From Candidatus Proruminimicrobium quisquiliarum (GTDB lineage: Bacteria > Elusimicrobiota > Endomicrobiia > Endomicrobiales > Endomicrobiaceae): DNA of 64,000 nucleotides. The position numbers and the translations under genes are program-made. Where the stretch lies: assembly GCA_018433245.1 (NCBI GenBank), contig JAHDRN010000009.1, positions 124,001-188,000 of the forward strand, in the 5' to 3' direction. The notes beneath the pieces are model-generated. The model saw nothing but the letters and a program-made list of their open reading frames with translations. It made no database searches and had not been told where the DNA came from. Positions 46,138 to 55,434 of this stretch are shown in pieces. Numbering within the stretch: the stretch's first letter is position 1; each line of letters begins with the position of its first letter.

Positions 46138-47745
46138 ATGTTTGAAAAAAAACAACTGTTCCCAAAAATACAATACAATTCATCAATATTAATCTTTATA
46201 TTGATAGCGTTATGGTACGCGGTAACAAATTTTATATGGTGGCAGATAAATACACCGAATTTTCCGTGTTATGATTCGGCAGCTGTTCATTTTTTATATA
46301 TTTTCAATACACATAAAAGTAATAATCCCTTAATAATATGGATTTTTGACTTTTTACTCTCTGTTTTCGGCAACAAAAATGTCGATGGTATTACGGTAAG
46401 CGTAAATTATATATTTTTTTTAATACCGTTATATTTTATTTATAAGATAGGCAAAGAAATAGATTCAAAAGAAACAGGCAATATAGCAATGATACTATTT
46501 GCGCTGGTGCCTGCAGTATACGGACTTTCCAGACAATTCGGACATAAAGATTATCATCTGATAGCAGCAATGACGTTTAACATATATTGCTTAATAAAAA
46601 CAAATGATTTTCAGAATAAAAAATGGTCAATAATCTATGGCATATCGTTTGCAATAGGGTTTTTGATAAAAGACACAATTTTAATTTATTTGATTCCAAC
46701 GTTTCTATGGGGAGTTTTTGTTGCTCTGAAAGAAAAATTTGCAATAAAAAAACTAGTAAATATATTAATATCTTTACTGGTTTGCAGTCTAATAGCCGGA
46801 TGGATTTGTTATCAGCCATATGCAATAAGAAAAGTTATATACGATCCAATTACATTAGTAGCTCCGATTTTCTCTTTAGCAAGTTTACGAGTAATGACGC
46901 TTTGTTTATATGAGGAGTTACTGTCATTGCCGATATTTTTGCTTTTTTTAACAGGTCTGGTATATTTTATAAAAAAATACCGCAATAAAAATAAAACACT
47001 TATTTTATTATGGATATTTATTCCGTGGACAATAATATTTTTTATGCCACATCATAAGCTGACAGAATATTTCACCGGATTTATTGCCCCGATAATATTA
47101 GTGTGTTCAATATTTTTAACGCGCCTAAAAATAAAAAAAATGATTTTAACTTTTTTGATAATTATAGGAATAATTCAGTATGTTAATTTTTCATATTATC
47201 CTACGGATTTATTCTCAAGAATGCGGACAAAAATTTACGGGATTGATTTGATGTATTACAATGCGGCTACTGAAAACATAATGAATTTTGATGTTAAAAA
47301 CAGGTGTGAAAAAATATCAAAAGTAATAGAGCGCATAAATAGAGATTGGCCCGCATCACATTATGCGGTATACGTGACTATGGATGCTGCAATCAACAAC
47401 AAAGCTTTTAGGGTTTGCATGTTGTTAAACGATATGAACTGTAACGTTAGCAATATTGAAAAATTTGAAATTACAAAAGAGGATGAAATTGTTATTATTG
47501 TAGGAAATTTTATGGAATTAAATGAACTGCGGAGACAGAAAATAATATTTGACAACCACCCAAGGCTTGTTTATGAACTCAAATTCCAGAACATAAATGT
47601 TGAAAACTATTTGTGGCACTATAGCGAAGAGCTGAGGAGTCAGATAGAAATTATGGATAGAGATTTTGATACGGCAACAATTTTTTATTTTAATGACGAA
47701 ATTAACGAGAATAATAAAATTGCCGTTTACAAAAGGAAGAATTAA
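46138..47745 (+). CDS. Multi-spanning membrane glycosyltransferase (PMT/ArnT-like), copy 2
   Basis: 535 residues, paralogue of the preceding gene, 21 bases after it. It has the same topology, the acidic motif CYDSAAVHFLYIF and YGLSRQFGHKDYHLIAA. It shares a block of 41 identical bases near the start with copy 1. The tail is about 50 residues longer, with a DNHPRLVYELKFQN segment absent from copy 1. Neither has a predicted signal peptide beyond the first membrane helix. Confidence 0.75.
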   Translation: MFEKKQLFPKIQYNSSILIFILIALWYAVTNFIWWQINTPNFPCYDSAAVHFLYIFNTHKSNNPLIIWIFDFLLSVFGNKNVDGITVSVNYIFFLIPLYFIYKIGKEIDSKETGNIAMILFALVPAVYGLSRQFGHKDYHLIAAMTFNIYCLIKTNDFQNKKWSIIYGISFAIGFLIKDTILIYLIPTFLWGVFVALKEKFAIKKLVNILISLLVCSLIAGWICYQPYAIRKVIYDPITLVAPIFSLASLRVMTLCLYEELLSLPIFLLFLTGLVYFIKKYRNKNKTLILLWIFIPWTIIFFMPHHKLTEYFTGFIAPIILVCSIFLTRLKIKKMILTFLIIIGIIQYVNFSYYPTDLFSRMRTKIYGIDLMYYNAATENIMNFDVKNRCEKISKVIERINRDWPASHYAVYVTMDAAINNKAFRVCMLLNDMNCNVSNIEKFEITKEDEIVIIVGNFMELNELRRQKIIFDNHPRLVYELKFQNINVENYLWHYSEELRSQIEIMDRDFDTATIFYFNDEINENNKIAVYKRKN

Positions 47746-47791
47746 AGTAAAAATTGCACAAGGAGTTGAAATTATATAAAATCATAAAGTT

Positions 47792-49531
47792 ATGAATACA
47801 AAAAATATTAAATTTTTATCAGGTAATGAAGCTCTTGCCCAGGGAGCATGGGAAGCCGGAGTAAAATTTGCCGCTTCTTATCCGGGAACGCCCGCCACGG
47901 AAATTTTGGAATCTTTTACGCAGTACAAAGAGATTGACGCGCAGTGGTCGGTTAACGAAAAAGTCGCGTTTGAAGTCGCGCTCGGAGCGTCTTTTGCGGG
48001 TGTAAGGTCAATTTACTCGTCAAAACATGTAGGACTAAATGTTGCGATGGACCCTTTAATGACATCGATGTATTCCGGAATTAATGCCGGTTTTGTTGTC
48101 GTTACCGCCGATGAGCCGGGAATGCATTCTTCTCAAAACGAACAGGACTCAAGACTTATCGCAAAATTTGCAAAAGCTCCGCTATTGGAGCCGTGTTCTC
48201 CGTCGGAAACTAAAAAGTTTATAAAAACCGCTTTTGAAATAAGCGAACAGTTTGATACTCCGGTCATATTCAGAATGACTACCAGAGTATCCCACACCAA
48301 AGAAAACGTTGAACTTGAAGAAAGAACCGAAAAAGAGCAAAAAAAGTTTGAAATTAATCCCCCCAAATACGTAATGGTGCCGGCCAACGCATATAAAAAA
48401 CATATTGCTTTGGAAGAAAAATTAATCAAACTTCAGGAATATTCCGAAAACAGCGCTTTAAATGTTGCGGAATTAAAAGATAACGAGTTGGGAATAGTCT
48501 GCGACGGAGTAACTTATCTTTATGTTAAAGAAAAATATCCGAACGCTTCTGTTTTAAAACTTGGCATGGTATATCCGTTTCCGGATAAAAAAATAAAAGA
48601 GTTTGCTTCAAAAGTCAAAAAAGTTGCCGTAGTTGAAGAAAGCGAACCGTTTATAGAAGAGCATCTGCTTCAGATGGGCATAAAATGTTTCGGCAAACAT
48701 TACACATACAGAGTCGGCGAACTGAAACCCGAAAATATAAAAGACGTAATTGAAGGAAATCCGAAAACCGATTATCCGGGTCCGTCAAGAAAACCTGTTT
48801 TGTGTCCCGGCTGCCCGCACAGAGCCGTTTTTGTGGCGCTTAGAAAATCAAAAGTGACGGTAAGCGGAGATATCGGCTGTTATACACTCGGATCATTGCC
48901 TCCTCTTGCGGCGCTGCATTCAACTATTTGTATGGGCGCAAGCGTAACGATATTTGAAAGTTTTTCAAGATATATCGGACATGAAAAAACAGTCGGAGTG
49001 CTTGGAGATTCAACGTTTGTTCATTCCGGAATAACCGGCCTCATAAACGCCGCCTACAATAAAGGTAAAGGAGTTCTGTTAATTTTAGATAACGGAACGA
49101 CCGGCATGACCGGAGCTCAGCCGAATCCGGCGACGGGAGTGACGGCAAAAGGCGAAAAAACAAAAAAACTTGATTTAGCCGCTATATGCAAAGTATGCGG
49201 AGCCGATCATGTTGAAGTCGTAGATTTGTCAAGCGAAAGTATTGATATAAAACTTAAAGAATTGCTGCCGAAAGACCAACTGTCGGTTTTGATCGTAAGA
49301 TATTCATTATGTAAGTTAATAGACAGAACAAAACTCCCGGCTCCGAAATTTGATGCCGGTAAATGTAAAAAATGCTATATGTGCGTAAGCGTTGACTGTC
49401 CCGCTATTTTTAAGAACGAGTCGGGCGATATTCAATTAAATATGGAATTATGCGCGGGATGCGATGTCTGCGTCGCTATGTGCAAATTCGGCGCGCTGAC
49501 GTCGGCAAAAAAAGATACAAACCGTTTATAA
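47792..49531 (+). CDS. iorA: Indolepyruvate:ferredoxin oxidoreductase, alpha subunit
   Basis: Oxidatively decarboxylates aryl pyruvates (from Trp, Phe, Tyr) to aryl-acetyl-CoA and reduces ferredoxin. 579 residues: N-terminal pyrimidine-binding domain (GNEALAQGAWEAGVKFAASYPGTPATEI), TPP-binding domain (GDSTFVHSGITGLINA, LDNGTTGMTGAQPNP) and C-terminal ferredoxin-like 4Fe-4S motifs (CKKCYMCVSVDCP, CAGCDVCVAMC). It is oxygen-sensitive in known anaerobes and archaea. It is followed 16 bases later by iorB. Promoter not identified. Confidence 0.95.
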   Translation: MNTKNIKFLSGNEALAQGAWEAGVKFAASYPGTPATEILESFTQYKEIDAQWSVNEKVAFEVALGASFAGVRSIYSSKHVGLNVAMDPLMTSMYSGINAGFVVVTADEPGMHSSQNEQDSRLIAKFAKAPLLEPCSPSETKKFIKTAFEISEQFDTPVIFRMTTRVSHTKENVELEERTEKEQKKFEINPPKYVMVPANAYKKHIALEEKLIKLQEYSENSALNVAELKDNELGIVCDGVTYLYVKEKYPNASVLKLGMVYPFPDKKIKEFASKVKKVAVVEESEPFIEEHLLQMGIKCFGKHYTYRVGELKPENIKDVIEGNPKTDYPGPSRKPVLCPGCPHRAVFVALRKSKVTVSGDIGCYTLGSLPPLAALHSTICMGASVTIFESFSRYIGHEKTVGVLGDSTFVHSGITGLINAAYNKGKGVLLILDNGTTGMTGAQPNPATGVTAKGEKTKKLDLAAICKVCGADHVEVVDLSSESIDIKLKELLPKDQLSVLIVRYSLCKLIDRTKLPAPKFDAGKCKKCYMCVSVDCPAIFKNESGDIQLNMELCAGCDVCVAMCKFGALTSAKKDTNRL

Positions 49532-49547
49532 AACAGAGGAAAAAAAT

Positions 49548-50024
49548 ATGGAAACAATAAATATATTATTTTGCGGTACCGGCGGACAGGGAATACTGAC
49601 GGCTTCGGAAATTGTGGGAAGAGCCGCAATGTTTGACGGATATCACGCAAAAAAATCAGAAGTGCACGGAATGGCTCAGAGAGGCGGTTCGGTTGAATCC
49701 CATCTGAGGCTGGGCAAAGAAGTTTTTTCACCGATTATTGAAAAAGCACAGGCTGATTTTCTCGTTTCGTTTCATAAAGGAGAACATGACAGAATGGCAG
49801 ATATGCTCAAAAAAGACGGCGTTGATCTTCTTAATGAATTTTTGCAAGCGGATAAAGATATATCTGATAAAAAATATATAAATACTTATATGCTCGGAGT
49901 TCTGTCAAGGTATCTTGATTTGACAGAAGAAAGCTGGTTAAAAGCCATGACGGAAGTTTTTAAAGGCAAAAATACGGAAAAGAATTTTGAAATTTTCAGA
50001 GCGGCAAGAGCAAATAAGCATTAG
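49548..50024 (+). CDS. iorB: Indolepyruvate:ferredoxin oxidoreductase, beta subunit
   Basis: 158 residues, the gamma-type domain of 2-oxoacid:ferredoxin oxidoreductases: LFCGTGGQGILTASEIVGRAA, KKSEVHGMAQRGGSVESHLRLG. Shorter than the usual 180-200 because part of the middle is missing after HDRMADMLKKDGV. It pairs with IorA; RBS AGAGGAAA. Confidence 0.9.
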   Translation: METINILFCGTGGQGILTASEIVGRAAMFDGYHAKKSEVHGMAQRGGSVESHLRLGKEVFSPIIEKAQADFLVSFHKGEHDRMADMLKKDGVDLLNEFLQADKDISDKKYINTYMLGVLSRYLDLTEESWLKAMTEVFKGKNTEKNFEIFRAARANKH

Positions 50025-50035
50025 AGAGGGCAAAA

Positions 50036-51334
50036 ATGATTTTTAATGAAAAAATGGAATGCGCCGGCAAAGAAGAGTTAAAAAAAATCCAGTCGGAAAG
50101 ACTTGTCAAACTTGTTGACTATGTTTACACAAATTCATCCGTATATAAATCAAAAATGGATAAACTCGGAGTAAAACCCTCAGATATTAAAAGCATAGAA
50201 GACATATCAAAACTGCCGTTTACTCCGAAAGACGATTTAAGAGACGCATATCCGTTCGGATTATTTTCAAAAGATATAAAAGACGTCGCTGAAATTCACG
50301 TTTCAAGCGGAACGACGGGCAATCCTACAGTTGTAGGATATACAAAGGATGATTTGGAATTATGGTCCGAAGGCGTTGCAAGATCAATAGCGTGCGCCGG
50401 CGGAAACAAAGGCGACATGATACAGGTTGCATACGGATACGGACTTTTTACCGGCGGACTCGGCCTTCATTACGGAGCGTTAAAACTGGGGCTTACGATT
50501 ATGCCGATGTCTTCGGGACAGACGAAAAGACAGATAAAACTTATGCAGGATTTTAAACCGAGAATTTTGGCATGTACCCCCAGCTATGCAATGTATATAG
50601 CTGAAGAAATGAAAGAGATGGGATTGGATCCCAGAAAGAGCAGTTGGGAGATAGGGATTTTCGGAGCAGAGCCGTGGAGCGAGGGAATGAGAAAATCAAT
50701 AGAAGATTCTCTCGGACTTATCGCAACCGACATATACGGATTATCCGAAATATCGGGACCCGGAGTTTCACAGGAGTGCACGTATAAAGAAGGACTTCAT
50801 ATATGGTCGGACGTATTTTATCCCGAAATTATAGATCCGAAAACGGATAAACCCGTTAAAGACGGAGAACCGGGTGAACTTGTTATTACTACGCTGACGA
50901 AACAGGCTATTCCTTTATTGAGATACAGAACAAGAGATATTGTCACGATAACGCATGAAAAGTGCAAATGCGGAAGAACGGCGCCGAGAACCTCAAAAAT
51001 AACGGGAAGAACCGACGATATGATAGTAGTAAGAGGAATAAACGTATTTCCGACTCAGGTGGAATATGCCCTTTTGCAGGTTGAAGACATACTGCCCAAC
51101 TACCTTATAGTTGTTGACAGAAAAGAACAGATGGATTGCCTTGAAGTGTGGGTTGAAGTTGACGAAAAAGTATTTAGCGATGAGATGAAAGCTATGGCCG
51201 ATTTGAAACAAAAAATAACAAAGAGTATAGAAAATACTCTCGGAATAGGTGCAAATATAAAACTGGTTGAAAGAAAAACGATAGAAAGAAGCGAAGGCAA
51301 AGCTAAAAGGGTCATAGATAAAAGAAGTTTATAA
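50036..51334 (+). CDS. paaK: Phenylacetate-CoA ligase family protein
   Basis: 432 residues, AMP-forming. The P-loop is SSGTTGNPTVVGYT; further motifs are IDIYGLSEISGPGVSQEC-type block (ATDIYGLSEISGP), YRTRDIVTI and GRTDDMIVVRGINVFPTQVE. In iorAB operons of anaerobes and archaea such ligases are thought to act in reverse, releasing the arylacetate from the CoA ester (family inference). RBS GAGAGG. The next gene encodes an ACT protein. Confidence 0.92.
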   Translation: MIFNEKMECAGKEELKKIQSERLVKLVDYVYTNSSVYKSKMDKLGVKPSDIKSIEDISKLPFTPKDDLRDAYPFGLFSKDIKDVAEIHVSSGTTGNPTVVGYTKDDLELWSEGVARSIACAGGNKGDMIQVAYGYGLFTGGLGLHYGALKLGLTIMPMSSGQTKRQIKLMQDFKPRILACTPSYAMYIAEEMKEMGLDPRKSSWEIGIFGAEPWSEGMRKSIEDSLGLIATDIYGLSEISGPGVSQECTYKEGLHIWSDVFYPEIIDPKTDKPVKDGEPGELVITTLTKQAIPLLRYRTRDIVTITHEKCKCGRTAPRTSKITGRTDDMIVVRGINVFPTQVEYALLQVEDILPNYLIVVDRKEQMDCLEVWVEVDEKVFSDEMKAMADLKQKITKSIENTLGIGANIKLVERKTIERSEGKAKRVIDKRSL

Positions 51335-51345
51335 GGAGAAAAACA

Positions 51346-51777
51346 ATGAAAATAAACCAAATCTCAATTTTTATTGAAAACACCAAAGGAAGACTTGCCG
51401 ACGTTTGTTCAATACTCGGAGATAACGGAATTAATATCAGAGCTTTAACTATCGCAGAAAGTCCGGAGTTTGGGATTTTAAGAGTAGTTTTGGATAAACC
51501 CGAAGAAGCAAAAGAAATATTAAAAAAGAACGGTTTTATAGCGACGACGGCCGAAATAGTAGCCGTTGAAGTTCCCGATGAACCCGGCGGACTTGCAAAA
51601 GCGTTGAAAGCCCTTGCCGGGAATAATATAAATGTTGAATATATGTACGGATTTGTGGAAAAAGCCACCGATAAAGCCCTTATGGTTTTTAAATTTGAAA
51701 ATATTGATAAGGCAATATCGGTTCTTAAATCAAACGGCATAAATATTGTTGATAAAAAAACCGCTCTCGGTTTGTAA
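51346..51777 (+). CDS. Tandem ACT-domain protein
   Basis: 143 residues: two ACT domains, residues 2-70 (QISIFIENTKGRLADVCSIL) and 71-143 (AVEVPDEPGGLAKALKALAGNNINVEY). ACT domains bind amino acids and allosterically regulate metabolism. This type often accompanies iorAB and paaK and may sense the aromatic amino acid. RBS AAGGAG. Confidence 0.87.
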   Translation: MKINQISIFIENTKGRLADVCSILGDNGINIRALTIAESPEFGILRVVLDKPEEAKEILKKNGFIATTAEIVAVEVPDEPGGLAKALKALAGNNINVEYMYGFVEKATDKALMVFKFENIDKAISVLKSNGINIVDKKTALGL

Positions 51778-51806
51778 AAATAATATTTAACCAAAAAAGA
51801 TAAAAA

Positions 51807-54056
51807 ATGAATAAACAATTAAAGGCTTTATTTTTTTTGATGTTTTTTTTATCGGGTCTGAGCGCATTGGTTTACCAGACCGTATGGATAAGACTTGCTT
51901 TTGCCCATTTCGGCGTTATTTTACCGGTAATGTCTGTAGCGATATCGGTTTTTATGCTCGGACTTGCTTTAGGGTCTTGGCTGGGCGGCAAATATATAGA
52001 AAAACTTTCGGACAAATTTAAAACTTCTCCGCTTGTTTTTTATGCGTGTGCAGAATGCTTTATCGCGACCGGAGCATTGACTGTTCCAAAACTTTTCGGC
52101 GTTTCTCAAAATATTTTATTTTCGGCCGGACAATCGGATTCTACCGTATATTTATTTTTATCCGCGGCGGCTCTTACGCTTTCCATGCTTTTATGGTGCT
52201 TAGCGATGGGCGTTACGTTTCCCTTTGCGGTTGCTTACCTGAAAAAATTATCAATAATGAAAGGAAAAAGTTTCAGTTTTTTATATACGGCAAACGTTAT
52301 AGGCGCATTGTGCGGAATTCTATTTACAACTATTATATGGGTTGAAACTTTCGGTTTTAATAAGACTCTTATCATAGCCGGGTTTTCAAATATTTTAGCG
52401 TGTATTACAGCATTGATAGCTTATAAAATCTTCAATGGAAAGGCGGCAAGAACAGATACGGAAGTATTTAATTTTCAGTCCGTCAATGATTCCGGTTCGG
52501 CAAAATCAAAAATAAATCTTCTTATACTTTTTATAACGGGTTTTTCATGTTTGGGAATGGAAGTTTCATGGACAAGAGCTTTTGCGCCGGTTCTAGGAAC
52601 AATGATATATGCATATTCTTTTTTATTGGCAGGATATATGGCCGCAACATGGTTAGGAGCATTTTTGTACAGACGCGATGCCGCAAAAAACAGAGTCAAA
52701 TCTACCGGAACATTAATTTTTATGCTTGCAGTTTTTGCATTTTTTCCCATATTGGTAAACGATCCTCAGATTTTTAAGTATAACATAAAATCATTAGGAC
52801 AAGCTGACAATGTATATCGGTATTTATTGCAGGTAGTTCTTTCAATATTCCCGTTATGCGCAACTTTAGGATATCTTACTCCTTCAATTATTGACGAATA
52901 TTCATCCGGTAACGAAAAACTTGTCGGCAAAAGTTATGCGATAAACGTTATAGGATGTATTTTGGGACCAATTGCCGTTTCTTATTTTTTACTGCCGGCT
53001 CTGGGGGCAAAAACAACGCTTATTATTTTGTCCGTTCCGTATACATTGTTATTTTTTATTTTTATAAGAAAATTTAGATTTATAAATAAAATAATTTCAT
53101 CGGGTTTATCTGTGTCGGTTGTCGGAATTGCCGCATTATACAGTAATACATACGAGGTGCCGTTTAAAAACATTCCCGGAAGGACTCAAATTATAAAAAG
53201 AGATTCCGTTGCCACTGTTGTTGGTATGAAAAATAATGCAAATAAATTTGAATCACAACTGCTTGTAAACGGTATGGGAATAACGGTTTTAACAACAGTT
53301 ACAAAACTAATGGCGCATTTGCCGCTTGCTTTTTGTAAAAATGAGCCCAAAGACGCGCTTGTAATTTGTTTCGGTATGGGGACAACATATAGATCTCTCT
53401 TGTCATGGGATGTGAACGTAACGGCTGTTGAACTTACGCCGAGCGTTGTTGACATGTTCGGATTGTATCACGATGATGCGGAAGAAGTGCTGAAAAATCC
53501 GAACGGCGAAATTATTATAGACGACGGACGCAGATATTTAATGAGAACAAATAAAAAATTTGACGTGATAACGCTGGGCCCTCCGCCTCCGATAGAGGCC
53601 TCAAGTTCGGGACTTCTTTATTCAACTGAATTTTATCAGGCGGTAAAACTCAGGCTTAAACAAGACGGAATATTGCAGCAGTGGCTGCCGGCAGGTCTGG
53701 AGCACGATACGACTGTCCCTGTAATAAGAGCTTTGACAGCCGAATTTAAATATGTAAAAATTTTTATAATCCCCAGCGGCAACGGCATTTTTTTTATAGC
53801 GTCAAATTCGCCGATAGAAGATTTTTTACCGGATAAACTTGTGGCTAAAATGCCGGAAAAAGCGGTTAAAGATTTAATGGAATGGCTTGACTGTGAAAAA
53901 AATTTGCAAAACACCGTTCAGTTTATAGGATTATTGAGTGAATTATCAATAGATAAAATACTGAAATTTTACAATAATGACGCGGTTATTACGGATGATA
54001 AACCGTATAATGAATATTTTTTGTTAAGAAGACTGGGCAAAAATGCAAAAGTTTAA
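51807..54056 (+). CDS. Fused membrane / spermidine synthase-like protein
   Basis: 749 residues. About 10-12 N-terminal membrane segments (FFLSGLSALVYQTVWIRLA is the recurrent start) and a C-terminal spermidine-synthase-like Rossmann domain (ALVICFGMGTTYRSLLSW, VTAVELTPSVVDMFGLY, IIDDGRRYLMRTNKKFDVITLGPP, GLLYSTEFYQAVKLRLKQDG). The aspartate usually acting in true spermidine synthases is at DD(G/R); the substrate is unknown. Fused forms of this sort are frequent in anaerobes. It overlaps the following HAD gene by 14 bases. Confidence 0.87.
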   Translation: MNKQLKALFFLMFFLSGLSALVYQTVWIRLAFAHFGVILPVMSVAISVFMLGLALGSWLGGKYIEKLSDKFKTSPLVFYACAECFIATGALTVPKLFGVSQNILFSAGQSDSTVYLFLSAAALTLSMLLWCLAMGVTFPFAVAYLKKLSIMKGKSFSFLYTANVIGALCGILFTTIIWVETFGFNKTLIIAGFSNILACITALIAYKIFNGKAARTDTEVFNFQSVNDSGSAKSKINLLILFITGFSCLGMEVSWTRAFAPVLGTMIYAYSFLLAGYMAATWLGAFLYRRDAAKNRVKSTGTLIFMLAVFAFFPILVNDPQIFKYNIKSLGQADNVYRYLLQVVLSIFPLCATLGYLTPSIIDEYSSGNEKLVGKSYAINVIGCILGPIAVSYFLLPALGAKTTLIILSVPYTLLFFIFIRKFRFINKIISSGLSVSVVGIAALYSNTYEVPFKNIPGRTQIIKRDSVATVVGMKNNANKFESQLLVNGMGITVLTTVTKLMAHLPLAFCKNEPKDALVICFGMGTTYRSLLSWDVNVTAVELTPSVVDMFGLYHDDAEEVLKNPNGEIIIDDGRRYLMRTNKKFDVITLGPPPPIEASSSGLLYSTEFYQAVKLRLKQDGILQQWLPAGLEHDTTVPVIRALTAEFKYVKIFIIPSGNGIFFIASNSPIEDFLPDKLVAKMPEKAVKDLMEWLDCEKNLQNTVQFIGLLSELSIDKILKFYNNDAVITDDKPYNEYFLLRRLGKNAKV

Positions 54057-54693
54057 AGCCGTATTATTTGATATGGACGGAATTTTGGTTGATTCCATGC
54101 CGTATCATTTTATTTCATGGTTTGAGACCATGAGAAAGTATAACATAAGAGTAACTCCTTTTGAAATATACGGCAAAGAAGGCGAAAAAAGCGAACTTTG
54201 CGTTGAGTATTTTTTTAAAAAAGCAAAACGGAAGATAACGAAAGAAAAAATAAAAAAAATAACGCGGGAAAGAGCGGAAAAATTTAACGAATATTTTAAA
54301 CCGTATATATTTGCCGGAGTTGAAGAAATTATCCGCGGTTTAAAAAAACAGGGATACAAAACCGCCGTTGTGACGGGTTCCGCAAAAGCCGACGCGGTAA
54401 AAATCCTGCCTGCGAAAATCTACAATTTATTTGACGCAATAATTTCAAGCGATATTGTTAAAAAAGGCAAACCGCATCCGGAACCTTATCTGACGGCCTC
54501 AAATCTTTTGAATGTCAGTCCGTCGCAATGTATGGTAGTGGAAAATGCTCCGTACGGCGTTAAATCGGCAAAATCTGCAAAAATGTACTGCGTCGCCGTA
54601 ACTACAAGTCTGCCGGAACAATATTTAAAACAGGCTGATAAAATCTGCGCAGATATTAAAGAAGTTTTTAAGCGCAGCCGTATCGGCCGGTAA
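54043..54693 (+). CDS. HAD-family sugar-phosphate phosphatase/phosphomutase-like
   Basis: 216 residues, subfamily IA (beta-phosphoglucomutase-like). Nucleophile FDMDGILVDS (D10, D12), helical cap (EIYGKEGEKSELCVEYFF), motif II VVTGSAKADAV, motif III KKGKPHPEPYL and motif IV VVENAPYGVKSAKSAKM. It probably dephosphorylates a sugar phosphate. It overlaps the upstream gene by 14 bases, which suggests translational coupling. Confidence 0.88.
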   Translation: MQKFKAVLFDMDGILVDSMPYHFISWFETMRKYNIRVTPFEIYGKEGEKSELCVEYFFKKAKRKITKEKIKKITRERAEKFNEYFKPYIFAGVEEIIRGLKKQGYKTAVVTGSAKADAVKILPAKIYNLFDAIISSDIVKKGKPHPEPYLTASNLLNVSPSQCMVVENAPYGVKSAKSAKMYCVAVTTSLPEQYLKQADKICADIKEVFKRSRIGR

Positions 54694-54711
54694 TTTAAAA
54701 CGGTATTTTAT

Positions 54712-55434
54712 ATGAATAAAAGCGGAGAATTTGTAAGCGTAATCATACCTGTTTATAACGAAAAGAACCTGATTAACGACGCAATTTTAGAAACTTTGGA
54801 AGTTCTTGAAAAAGATTTTGATAAATACGAATTGATAATAGTTGACGACGGCAGCACCGACAATACATTTGAAATTATATCCAATTATGCGGATAAAAAC
54901 AAAAATATCATCGTTTTAAAACATGTAAATAATCAAAATTTGGGCAGTTCTTTATACGACGGTTTTTTAAAAGCGGCCGGCGAGTATTTAATTTTTAATT
55001 CTGCGGATCTGCCTTTATCACCTGAAAATATAAGAACTCTTTTGGAAAACAACAAGCCTTTTGATTTATTAAATATAGAAAGAAGAAAGTATTCGGGCGC
55101 GTCCGCATGGAGACAAACCGTTTCTTTATTAAATAAAATTTTACTGCATATGTTATTCCCTTTAAATGCGAAAGATTTTCGCGATATGAATTTTACCGTG
55201 ATAATCAAAAAACAAATTCTTGAATCGGTAATGCCAAGATCAAAAAGTCCGGGATTTTTTATGCCGGAGATGCTTTTAAGAGCAAAATATAAAAAAATGA
55301 ACGTAAAAATTGCGCAAGCAGAGTATAATCCCAGACACAAAGGCAAATCTCATTTCGGGAAAATAAAAGACATAATATGGTCATTATATGATATGATTTG
55401 TTTCAGATTAGATTTAAATACGAGGCGGAAATGA
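54712..55434 (+). CDS. Family 2 glycosyltransferase
   Basis: 240 residues, GT-A fold: VSVIIPVYNEKNLINDA, IIVDDGSTDNTFEII (DDGS and TD), NFTVIIKKQIL and HKGKSHFGKIKDI at the end. The pattern resembles dolichol-phosphate-type glycosyltransferases. The last four bases form the start of the carbamoyltransferase gene. Confidence 0.9.
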   Translation: MNKSGEFVSVIIPVYNEKNLINDAILETLEVLEKDFDKYELIIVDDGSTDNTFEIISNYADKNKNIIVLKHVNNQNLGSSLYDGFLKAAGEYLIFNSADLPLSPENIRTLLENNKPFDLLNIERRKYSGASAWRQTVSLLNKILLHMLFPLNAKDFRDMNFTVIIKKQILESVMPRSKSPGFFMPEMLLRAKYKKMNVKIAQAEYNPRHKGKSHFGKIKDIIWSLYDMICFRLDLNTRRK

